Shown one piece after another: positions 9,401 to 16,231 of a stretch of 64,000 bases of DNA. The notes beneath the pieces are model-generated. The model was not told the origin of the DNA, did no database searches, and saw nothing but the letters and a program-made list of their open reading frames with translations. Where the stretch lies: positions 1 to 64,000 of the forward strand of contig JACPUC010000008.1 in assembly GCA_016192455.1 (NCBI GenBank), read 5' to 3'. This DNA comes from Candidatus Tectimicrobiota bacterium. GTDB lineage: Bacteria > JACPUC01. The first letter of the stretch is position 1. Each line of letters opens with the position of its first letter. Position numbers and translations under genes: made by a program.

Positions 9401-11054
9401 TGTCCTTGCCGTCCAGGACGTCGATCAGGGTCGCGGTCTTGGAATCGGTGCTCGCCACCAGGACCGCAACGGTGACCAGGGCCGTGAACTCATTCGTGTT
9501 GATGCCGGTCTCGCGCAGCGTCGGGATCAACGTGTCGTTCACGTTATCCGCCGTCCGCAGCGTCACCGCCGTGGTCGTATCGGTGACCGAGCCGCTGAGG
9601 TTGAGGTCCTTATCCACCACGGTGATGGTGAGGACGCTGCCGTTGCGCACGGCGCTCGGCGTCACGGTGAGCGTGCCGGACTCGGTGAGGAACGTCGCGG
9701 TGGCCGTCCGCGTCGCGGCCGTCGTGCTCCCTGACTGCGCATCCCGGTACTGCGCGGTGTAGGTGAAGTTCAGGCCGGCGTCCACCGTGCTGTTGTCCGT
9801 CGTCCCTTCGTCGAAATCGAAGCCGACGCGCAGGGTGAAGACGTTGGTGGCAAGGCCGGTCTCGGTCAAGGTGACGTTCTCGAGCGAGTCGGAGGCGCCG
9901 CTGCCGGCGGTGATGATGCGCACCGAGCCATCCGTCGGCGTGCCGCTCGAACTGATATCGGTGGAGGTGTTGGTCACCGTCGTATCGATGGCGCTGGGGG
10001 TGCCGACATCGGTATCGGTCACGGTGACGAGCATGGTGTCGCCGTTCGAGTACTCCGACTTGTCGAGCGCGATCGTCCCCGCGCTTCCCAGGGTGAACGT
10101 CGCCGTCGTCGAGGTGGTGGCCGTAGTGCCGGCGTCAACGCGGTCACTGGCGCGGCTGATCGTGATCGTGTCGCCGCTGCTGCTCGCCTTCAACGCAAAG
10201 GTCGTCGGAGTACTGAGGCTCGTGTCCCCGCTGCGCTCGGTGCCGCTACCGCTGGTCACGAAGCCTTTGCCGGTGAAGACGCCGGTGTTGCTGGCCGTTT
10301 CATTGAGCACCTGGCTGACGCCGGAGCCGCCGAGAATCTGCGACTTGACCGTCACGGTGACCGTCTGCTGCGAGGTGCTGCTGGTGTTATCGTCCGGATC
10401 GTTGTAGACGATCGTCATGTTCGGCGTATCCGCCGACGAAGAGACGATCGCAGTGCTCGTCGCCGCGATCGTGCTCGTCGAGCCGGTAAAGGTGCCGGTG
10501 CTGGTTTTGACGTTGCGGGTGATCGAGGCGGTGTTGCCGCTCGGGTTCGTGTAGCTGATGGTGACGACTTCGGTTCCCGCCGTCACCTGCAGGGTAGTGG
10601 AAACCGTCAGGGCGCCGCTGCCGCCGCCGCAGCCGAGGCCGGCGCAGAACAATACGCCCCTGGCGGCCCGAAGGCCGGACGGGTCGTCGGTCAAATTCGT
10701 CAAGCTCCCGAACCGTGTGCCGTTCGTGTCGCAGTCAGTCGCTGCCGACGTGGAGTTACAGTTCGAGAGGACCTTCGTTACCGAAGCGGCAGTGCCGCTG
10801 GCGGTCACCGTGACTGTCAACGTCGCGCCGGTGGTCGTCGGTCCGGACCCCCGGGCGTCGCCATCGACGACCGAGATGTACATCGTGTCCGTGGTGACGT
10901 GCGGCGGCAGGTACTGCGACCGGTCCGTACTGATGACCGGCACGGTAGCCGCCAGCGCCGCGTCGCGCGGCACCACGGGCCCCGCCAGCAGCACGGCCAG
11001 CACCGTAAGCGCCGCCACCGCCAGCAACTGCGTTTTGTGTCGTACACTAGTCAT
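6474..11054 (-). CDS. Giant secreted protein: ETG-type beta repeats, Big2, dockerin and cohesin-like modules
   Basis: 1,526 residues with a clear signal peptide (residues 8-36, cleaved near AALAA). Residues about 37-1000 form at least six repeats. Each has VTVTDxDLN-like strands and ends with an ETGxxTGxFTG motif (for example VNLTETGGTTGIFTG), an architecture seen in long surface-layer-like proteins. A Big2-like domain follows (about 1003-1083). Next is a dockerin module (about 1088-1152) with two calcium loops, DLDGDGSVGSDDALDVL and DLDGNGRAGAIDAACML, then a cohesin-like domain (about 1173-1300), and finally an unassigned beta-rich C-terminus with Cys pairs. The start at 11054 has AAGGAG at ideal spacing. 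It is probably cell-surface or matrix-forming, exported via Sec and possibly the nearby type II system; that route is inferred. Confidence 0.85.
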   Translation of the reverse strand: MTSVRHKTQLLAVAALTVLAVLLAGPVVPRDAALAATVPVISTDRSQYLPPHVTTDTMYISVVDGDARGSGPTTTGATLTVTVTASGTAASVTKVLSNCNSTSAATDCDTNGTRFGSLTNLTDDPSGLRAARGVLFCAGLGCGGGSGALTVSTTLQVTAGTEVVTISYTNPSGNTASITRNVKTSTGTFTGSTSTIAATSTAIVSSSADTPNMTIVYNDPDDNTSSTSQQTVTVTVKSQILGGSGVSQVLNETASNTGVFTGKGFVTSGSGTERSGDTSLSTPTTFALKASSSGDTITISRASDRVDAGTTATTSTTATFTLGSAGTIALDKSEYSNGDTMLVTVTDTDVGTPSAIDTTVTNTSTDISSSGTPTDGSVRIITAGSGASDSLENVTLTETGLATNVFTLRVGFDFDEGTTDNSTVDAGLNFTYTAQYRDAQSGSTTAATRTATATFLTESGTLTVTPSAVRNGSVLTITVVDKDLNLSGSVTDTTTAVTLRTADNVNDTLIPTLRETGINTNEFTALVTVAVLVASTDSKTATLIDVLDGKDITVEFGDVCATTSCNLTSSTTTASALAVATRTRTVSAASNQGVVSLNNTQYTVTSTAEVTLVDLDLDTTTSANSFLTNGLYAFSTSDVENTTQSGSTITDAGTDCTTTPAGCDPNIRVVETGGTTGIFTGALRFRTGSTIVSTDGTSAASAILHVSPGDTITVKYRDLSPSAAVASTASATIPTNTGTISIDQTIIPGVSGTEGDDSVLVTVTDADLNVTTGSDTVNVGVKSTTDNATGITVNLTETGGTTGIFTGIFKTIVNTDGSTTVVGTTSDDTNDRLIVQNGDGVTATYSDTKNASGTLATASANATARFTDATIALSVLGGSTTTAASAGAKKQATTTSFSIGDTVVITVTDLDENTKSDVAQSRTVSVRTTTDVVGTTATVRETGLSTGIFTGPMALSSTTTIANTSIKAGVGDTLTVSYTDRTPFSDTTFPYTALRVEGTASVAAVGQVVVSPTTVSVQVGATQTITVVRGGPAIFTSANAATASVTSAGVITGVAVGTTTVTARNTTTNQSTAIPVTVIAAVVTGAARSGDLDGDGSVGSDDALDVLRAIARGETLTAEQIAAIDLDGNGRAGAIDAACMLRLNAGLALPSFCSTGATTTAASEATKDQAAAPTIVAGNGQGTAGATGVAVAITSASALEQLLAIDGSLTYDANVLNATSVTVATGLQGTPELSAGTVRFALSSAEGINVASGGTILTITFTVAAAASTGDSALDLAIGDFATFSGVATPTVTDGTFTVIPPPTTVVVANYQTTSNWVAFALIDSAVGDATQTLTMTAYPDGASAVTCSTASLAGGETVASLVSDLCEGTAGSDGWVKIVSSPSSGGVAATIASFPPDARVLISSGAAATGNRLTLPYVVGLNDRYIIVNPNDAAEEVTPSLWITSPGTGGGAASVRRVTGTAISIPANSRISRSFAALFPAENISGAALVSNVSVSSTNPIAGANCIGSADFGFSDCAAAQARTQ

Positions 11055-11407
11055 GCCTGATCTCTCCTTTTTCACCGAGGTCGAACGTCCTCGCCATGAA
11101 CTCCTGCTTGAAGAGGTTAGGAAGAGTCCCTCCTGATGCGATCCGTTCACCTCCTTGTGTGCGGGTTTCATGCCGTGCGCTTTCCAACTTTTCCCCAATT
11201 CTTCTCGTAGGCTCTTTAGACCTGACGATTGCTGCGTCTCGATGAGAACTCTTCCGCGCGGTTCCGTTGGCCTCCCCCCTTGTTGGACCACTCACCCCAA
11301 CGCGCCGGCTCTCGCATCTTCCAGCGCGGCTCACCGCCTTCCGCCGCCCTCCTCACGACCCCGCCTCGCTCGGCGCGGGAGCTTCCTGCGCGCCACACGG
11401 TCCGGCC
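11055..11407 (-). other. Leader region of the giant secreted protein gene
   Basis: About 350 bp between the start codon at 11054 and the parS/repeat block. A decoy AAGGAGGTGA on the minus strand near 11150 is not followed by a usable start codon; the reading frame of the giant protein stays open here but encodes no signal-peptide-like sequence. I looked for known riboswitch cores, including c-di-GMP types, and saw none. It is probably part of the 5' untranslated leader made from the promoter at 11694-11722. Confidence 0.4.
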
Positions 11408-11445
11408 CTTGGTATGGAGGGCGTCATAGGGGGCGGCAACACCTC
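11408..11445 (+). repeat. 38-bp direct repeat, copy 1 (left of parS)
   Basis: A 38-base segment beginning CTTGGTATGGAGGGCG and ending GGCAACACCTC. It is identical base for base to 11474-11511 and in the same orientation. It ends one base before the parS palindrome. The function is unknown. Perfect identity in non-coding DNA suggests recent duplication or selection. Confidence 0.9.
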
Positions 11446-11446
11446 A

Positions 11447-11464
11447 ATGTTCCACGTGGAACAT
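11447..11464. promoter_or_regulatory. parS chromosome-partition site (ParB binding)
   Basis: A perfect 18-bp palindrome whose 16-bp core at 11448-11463 is TGTTCCACGTGGAACA. This matches the bacterial parS family (consensus close to TGTTNCACGTGNAACA) bound by ParB as the seed of the ParABS partition complex. It lies between genes, as parS sites usually do, and between two perfect direct repeats. No parA/parB genes and no second parS are in the window. parS sites tend to cluster near the replication origin, so this locus may be origin-proximal; that step is inference. Confidence 0.85.
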
Positions 11465-11473
11465 CGCCACCGA

Positions 11474-11511
11474 CTTGGTATGGAGGGCGTCATAGGGGGC
11501 GGCAACACCTC
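11474..11511 (+). repeat. 38-bp direct repeat, copy 2 (right of parS)
   Basis: Identical to 11408-11445 over all 38 bases and in the same direction, 9 bp right of the parS palindrome. The identity stops at both ends, so the unit is sharply bounded. Whether it recurs elsewhere in the genome cannot be seen here. Confidence 0.9.
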
Positions 11512-11693
11512 CCTCGCCGCGCCGGCCCTTCCTCGCTCCCGGCGCGCATCCGCGGCCCGCGGGAATCGCGCCCCAACTCCCCAGCGCGAGGTCACGCCAG
11601 CCCCCCAGTCCGCCGTTGCTGCCCTAAACGTCGCGTGCTGGCCGGTGTCCAGACTCACGGCACACCTCTCACCCACTTCGGGTAGTGAAACGG

Positions 11694-11722
11694 ATTCTAC
11701 CGCCAGTCCAGAGGACTGTCAA
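11694..11722 (-). promoter_or_regulatory. Strong sigma-70-like promoter reading left
   Basis: On the minus strand: TTGACA (11717-11722), a 17-bp spacer, then TAGAAT (11694-11699). Directly upstream is an A/T-rich tract with runs of A that could act as an UP element, conspicuous in this GC-rich DNA. Transcription would start near 11687, cross the parS/repeat block and reach the giant secreted protein gene at 11054. That gives a leader of about 630 nt. Confidence 0.7.
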
Positions 11723-11881
11723 GCAATTTTTTGTATCTTTTTTTGCCAAGAATTTCAAGCCTTTTCCTTCCGAGATCGACCACTTGCCTGCGTTCTTCAA
11801 GAATTCACCTGAGTTCCCGTCTCATTTTTCTCGCCCCGTCCGCGAGGCCGGCCCGCGAGGCGTTCCCTGGCTCCCCGCGCC

Positions 11882-13750
11882 TCAGTCCGCGGGCGCTGCC
11901 GCCGGCAGAGCCACGGGGACATTCAGCGCCGGCCAGGTGGCCGTGGCGCCCTCTGCGTCGCGGGCGACGAAGACGATGCCGCCGAACTCACCCGCCGGCA
12001 GGGTGCGCGGCGGCAGGTCGCTGATGATGAGTTCGTAGGTCTGTTCATCGCGGGGGGAGAACCTGCCCAGGGGGACCTCGCCCGTGGGGTCGGTGATGTC
12101 GGACGGACGATACACCGCTTCGATCTCAATTCCACCCCCACCACCCCCCACCTCCGCGCGCATGGTCACCTCGCCGCCCTCCTCGGCGGAAAAGCTGGTC
12201 GGGCTGTCGGCGAATCCTGCCGAGAGGATGCGCAGGGGGCCGGAAATTTCCGGCGCCAGCTCCACGCTCAGCTCGCGGACCTCGCCGCGACTCGTCGTCA
12301 CCTCCTGCTCGACGGTGCGAAATCCCGTCGCGGAGATTTCCAGGCGCAGGGTCCCGACGGCTAGGTCGCTGAGCTGGAAGGCGCCGAGTTCATCGGTACG
12401 GACCTCGATCGCTCCGTCTGCGCTGCGCACCAATGCCCCGGCAAGAGCTTCGCCGCTGCGCGCCTGCACCACCGTTCCCCGCAAGGTGGCCGGCAGGGGC
12501 TCCAGGGTGGCATCGGCGGTGACCGTGGCATCGGCCCGGATCTCCACCCCCCGCACCGTCGCCTCGCGGTACCCTGGCGCGTTCACCGTCAATTCCACCG
12601 TGCCTGGGGAGAGGCCGGCGATGCTGTAGGCTCCCGCGCTGTCGCTGGCGGCCGAGAAGGAGGCGCCGGGGATGCGCACGCTCGCCCCCGCGACCGCCGC
12701 CCCGTCTCTGGCGCGCACCGTGCCGGAGATGCCGCCGCTGCGCCGCAGCTCGGTGAGCTGGAGATTCCGCGTGGTGGTGGCGTCGGCGCTGATGGTGAGG
12801 CCGCTCGCCTGCCCCACCTCGAAACCGCTCGCCGCCACACTCAGGCTGACGGTCCCGGGTGACAGGTCACTGAAGCGGAAGCTGCCGGCGGCATCCGTGC
12901 GCGTCGCCACGCCCGCCTCCGGCAGAGTCACCACGGCCCCTTGCACCGGCGCATTCGTGGCGCCAGCGGTGATCGTGCCGGCCAGGGCGCCCGTGGGGGC
13001 GGGCGGCGGCGTCTCGCCAGCCGCGCCGGAACCGGCGGCCGTCAGGCCAAAGACGCTCAGCCTGTTCCCCGACAGGACATAGGCGCGCCCGCTGCCCACC
13101 TCGAGGCCGCCGATGGTGGAGGGGTGCGAGACTTCCCGCACTTTCGTCAGGCTTGTGCGGTTCGTGGCATCGTAGAAGGTTGCCACCTGCCCGATCCCGG
13201 CCACGAGGAAGTCATCGACGAACTTCAGGTGCTGGACATTCGCGGACAAGTTCTGCACCACTGTGGTGGTCGTCGGCGCCGCGGGATTGCCGATGCCCAC
13301 GGCCGTGAGCGCCGTGCCGCTGGAGAGGTAGAAGACGCTCCCCGCCGCAACCACCGCGCGGACCTCCGCCGCAAGCTGAATGGTGGCGCTGGGCTGGGTG
13401 ACCCCGGCGGGCGATGCCATGTCGAAGAGGTCCAGGTTATTGCCGCGCGCCGCCGCGAGGACGGCGCCGCTGACCGCCAAGAGAGTGGGGATGCCGGCGA
13501 GGTTCACCCCCTCCAGGAGGGTCTCCACGGTCGGCGCCGCGCCTTGCGCCCGCGCAGGTCCCGCCATCCACCCCAGGACAAGGAGAATCACCAGCAGGGC
13601 GCGCGCGGCGGCTCTGGCTGCCGGATTGCAAGGAATCCTCCCCAGCCTGAGCTTGCAGCCGCGCCCGGGAGCCTGCGCCGCGCGGATTTGCGTCCCCCTC
13701 CGGCCGCCAAGCCACCATCCTCTACTGTGCGGGGGGGGAGTTGGCATCAT
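11882..13750 (-). CDS. Secreted propeller-like protein with three carboxypeptidase-regulatory domains
   Basis: About 622 residues. A long charged N-region precedes a hydrophobic signal segment (ALLVILLVLGWMAGPARAQG). The first half (about 60-240 after the signal) has repeats resembling LVIVD-type beta-propeller blades, e.g. LEVGSGRAYVLSGNRLSVFG and DDFLVAGIGQVATFYDA. Three CarboxypepD_reg-like modules follow (GTITAGATNAPVQGAVVTL, GTVRARDGAAVAGASVRI, GTVVQARSGEALAGALVRS), then a C-terminal beta domain. The start is uncertain: paired ATGs at 13750/13747 are chosen as nearest to the signal peptide, but the ribosome site is weak. It shares module types with the metalloprotease at 1073 and the giant protein at 45190. 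The role is unknown, probably extracellular or envelope. Confidence 0.75.
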   Translation of the reverse strand: MMPTPPPHSRGWWLGGRRGTQIRAAQAPGRGCKLRLGRIPCNPAARAAARALLVILLVLGWMAGPARAQGAAPTVETLLEGVNLAGIPTLLAVSGAVLAAARGNNLDLFDMASPAGVTQPSATIQLAAEVRAVVAAGSVFYLSSGTALTAVGIGNPAAPTTTTVVQNLSANVQHLKFVDDFLVAGIGQVATFYDATNRTSLTKVREVSHPSTIGGLEVGSGRAYVLSGNRLSVFGLTAAGSGAAGETPPPAPTGALAGTITAGATNAPVQGAVVTLPEAGVATRTDAAGSFRFSDLSPGTVSLSVAASGFEVGQASGLTISADATTTRNLQLTELRRSGGISGTVRARDGAAVAGASVRIPGASFSAASDSAGAYSIAGLSPGTVELTVNAPGYREATVRGVEIRADATVTADATLEPLPATLRGTVVQARSGEALAGALVRSADGAIEVRTDELGAFQLSDLAVGTLRLEISATGFRTVEQEVTTSRGEVRELSVELAPEISGPLRILSAGFADSPTSFSAEEGGEVTMRAEVGGGGGGIEIEAVYRPSDITDPTGEVPLGRFSPRDEQTYELIISDLPPRTLPAGEFGGIVFVARDAEGATATWPALNVPVALPAAAPAD

Positions 13751-14190
13751 GCGCTCGCTCAACATCCTCTGCAGGTGCGGCCGCCGCCTCGCGCCAGACC
13801 GAAAAGAGCAGACACAGCCGCTCCGCGCCGCGCCGCGCCATCCGCGGACGCGCTGTAAATTGGAAGCAAGGTCAATGCCAAAACGATTGACATTGCTCCC
13901 CTTTTCTTGCTCCGCTCTGGAGCCACCCAAAATCGCGCAAATGCCCATGCCGCTTCGCCTCCCGCATGTGCGCCCGCGCTCGTCCCAGCACCCTGCGTGC
14001 TGGCGATGCCAAGCGCGGGGCATCAACTGTGTCGTATGGACAGCATGCGCTATGTAAAACTTACATACCATTCAGGCTGGGCATGCGCCAGCCGCTTGCA
14101 CCGTCACACCTCCGGCCGCCGCCGCTGGCGCTTCGCGCCAACGCCAGGACGGCCCCTTGCCCAGCAAGGCGCCGCAGACCGCGCCCTTCT
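13751..14190. other. Intergenic gap, 440 bp
   Basis: It contains a 17-bp dyad at 14051-14067 (listed separately). It also has a 43-codon minus-strand frame at 13762-13893 that begins with a hydrophobic stretch but has too little support to call. A possible TTTACA box overlaps the dyad on the minus strand, with no good -10 partner. Nothing else was recognised. Confidence 0.5.
14051..14067. promoter_or_regulatory. Dyad, possible operator
   Basis: TATGTAA-AAC-TTACATA is a perfect 7-bp inverted repeat with a 3-bp spacer, AT-rich against a GC-rich background. It lies 300 bp upstream of the secreted protein starting at 13750 and 123 bp past the stop of the TPR gene. Its size suits a dimeric regulator. 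No regulator gene is adjacent. Confidence 0.4.
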
Positions 14191-16032
14191 CTACGGCGCC
14201 AGACGCTCGACGACGCGGCGCAATTCCTCCTGCTCCGCGATGCCGGGGTTGAGGGTGAGGCTGCGCACGAACAGTTGCCGGGCGCGTCTGCGCCCCCCCG
14301 CCTCGAGGAGCGCGATGCCAAGGTTCTTGTAGGCCGCCGCCGTGGCCGCGGCCTCGGGCCGCAGGGCGATGCTGCGCAGGTAGGAAACGATGGCGCGGTC
14401 GCGCCGCCACAAACGCTTGTACGTGATGCCGAGATTATTCCAGGCATCGGCATAGCCGGGATTGACCCGCAGCGCCTGGGCGTAGGCGAGGAGCGCCCTG
14501 GCGTAGGCCCGCTCATCGCGGTAGAGGTTCCCAAGGTTGTTGAACGATTCGTACCCCGCGGGGTTGCGCCGGAGCGCTTCCCCATAGAGCAGCGCGGCGC
14601 GGCGGCGAGCCTCCCGCGCCTCGGCGCGGCTGCGGCGCACCTTGTCTTCGGGGCCGGGCGTGGCCGCGCCAAGCTGCTCGGCCTTCGCCGCAAGGCTCTC
14701 GGCACGGCTCAGCCAGGCATCCGCGAGGTTATGGTAGGGCCGGCTGCGGCTGGAGGGCCAGGCGAGCGTCGCCTGCCAGAGGCTGAGGTTATCGTGCCAG
14801 ACCGCGCCGCGCTGCCGGGTCAGCAGGAGGAAACTCGCCAGGATGAGGCACGCCGGCACCACGAGGGTGCAAGAGAACTTCCTCCCGACGGCGCCCCGCT
14901 TCGCGGCCCCAACGTCGGTGGGGCGCTTGGCGCTCAGGGCGCGCTCCAACCCGCCCCCCACGGCCAGGCCGAGGCCGAGGAACGGAAAGTAGAGGTAGCG
15001 CTCCGCACTTGGATTGGCGATCGGCACGAGGTTGAGCACCGGCAGGAGGGCCAGTCCGCACCAGAGGAGCCCCGCCGTCACTGGCGGCTGCCGGCGCCGA
15101 CTGCGCCAGCCCAGCCAGGCCAGTACGACCAGGATAAGGAGGCTGACGAGAAGGCGGGCGCTGTATGGCGCCGCCACGACGTTGAGGTCGTGCTCGGCTC
15201 GCAGCGTCACCGGCAGCAGGAAGAGGCGCACGTCGTGCGCCGCCACGGTGAGCATGGTCAGGGGTCCGCGCCACCAGCCGGGGTCCAGCGGCGGGAGGCG
15301 CGCCTCGGATGGCTCCCGCAGCACCAGGAAACGCAGCACGAGGTAGGCCGCGGAGCAGAGGAGGAGCCCCGCCAGCAGAAGGCCGTGCCGCCGCAGGCGC
15401 TCCACCGCGATGCGCGCCACCCCTGCGGGGCGCCAGCACATGAGGAGCAGGACGATGAGGGGCAGGCTCAGCGCCATCTCCTTGCTGAGGAGCGCCAGGG
15501 CGAAGCAGACCCAAACGCCGACGCAGGCGCCGGACGACAGCGCCCGCCCCTGGCGCAGCCGTGTTGCCAGAAGCAACAGCATTGCCAGACCAAACAGCGT
15601 GAAGAGGAGCTCTTCCCGATAGGCGATGGCGAGCACGGCCTCGCTGGGGGCGGGGTGGACGGCGGCAAGCAGCGCGACCCCGAAGGCTGGGACCGGCGAC
15701 AGCCAGGTGCGCACCAGCAGCCACCAGAGCGTGACGTTCAGCGCGTGCAGGAGGAGGTTCGTGAGGTGGAAGCCGAACGGGCGCACCCCCCAGATCGCCG
15801 CATCCACCATGTAGCTCAGGGTCACGATCGGGCGGTAGCTGAGCTCGCCGCTGCGCGCCAGGTAGCGCGCGCTGAGGAAATCGGAGAGATTCGCCCAGGA
15901 GAGGATGAAAGGGTTCCCGGCGATCACCAAGCCATCGTCGTAGGTGAAGTCGTTTGCCAGGCTGCCCGCGTAGGCAAGGGCTAAGAGCAGCAGCGCTGGC
16001 AGTGCGGAACGTCTGGCGACGCGGCTCACCAT
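14191..16032 (-). CDS. Polytopic membrane protein with C-terminal TPRs (GT-C/TMTC-like), paralogue 1
   Basis: 613 residues. An N-terminal hydrophobic anchor is followed by a luminal/periplasmic loop with FTYDDGLVIAGNPFI and YRPIVTLSYMVD, then FGFHLTNLLLHALNV. This is the arrangement of TMTC-like and DUF1736 proteins, in which an Asp-Asp loop after the first helix is the expected catalytic site of GT-C enzymes. About ten hydrophobic helices fill residues 10-410. Tetratricopeptide repeats (e.g. ESFNNLGNLYRDERAY, DAWNNLGITYKRLWRRD) fill about 430-600. Paralogues are at 38185 and 43245. O-glycosylation of exported proteins from a lipid-linked donor is plausible by family; the substrate is unknown. 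It lies 199 bp downstream of gspD. Confidence 0.8.
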   Translation of the reverse strand: MVSRVARRSALPALLLLALAYAGSLANDFTYDDGLVIAGNPFILSWANLSDFLSARYLARSGELSYRPIVTLSYMVDAAIWGVRPFGFHLTNLLLHALNVTLWWLLVRTWLSPVPAFGVALLAAVHPAPSEAVLAIAYREELLFTLFGLAMLLLLATRLRQGRALSSGACVGVWVCFALALLSKEMALSLPLIVLLLMCWRPAGVARIAVERLRRHGLLLAGLLLCSAAYLVLRFLVLREPSEARLPPLDPGWWRGPLTMLTVAAHDVRLFLLPVTLRAEHDLNVVAAPYSARLLVSLLILVVLAWLGWRSRRRQPPVTAGLLWCGLALLPVLNLVPIANPSAERYLYFPFLGLGLAVGGGLERALSAKRPTDVGAAKRGAVGRKFSCTLVVPACLILASFLLLTRQRGAVWHDNLSLWQATLAWPSSRSRPYHNLADAWLSRAESLAAKAEQLGAATPGPEDKVRRSRAEAREARRRAALLYGEALRRNPAGYESFNNLGNLYRDERAYARALLAYAQALRVNPGYADAWNNLGITYKRLWRRDRAIVSYLRSIALRPEAAATAAAYKNLGIALLEAGGRRRARQLFVRSLTLNPGIAEQEELRRVVERLAP

Positions 16033-16231
16033 GGGGGGTCAACGAAGCTCTCACAGTCGGCGAGCGCCGCACGAGCCGGCACCCGCGCGGCGCCTGCCCC
16101 CTGCCGGTTTGCGGAGGTTTCTCGGGGGCGCCCTGCGGTTGCCCGTGCCGCACCTTTCCAGGTCGGCTGGGTACGCCTCCGCCCCAGGAGCTGCCTGCTG
16201 TCCGGCACGGAGCGCGCGCGGCTTTCCCGCG

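Noticed and set aside
11120-11200. Possible c-di-GMP riboswitch-like words in the leader
   Set aside because: Isolated fragments resemble the riboswitch core, but the conserved GGGACGCAAAGCC part and the stems are missing.
11353-11676. A 107-codon minus-strand frame across parS and the 38-bp repeats
   Set aside because: The apparent internal peptide repeat is only the DNA repeat in translation, there is no ribosome site, and the start would be about 11 nt from the inferred transcript start.
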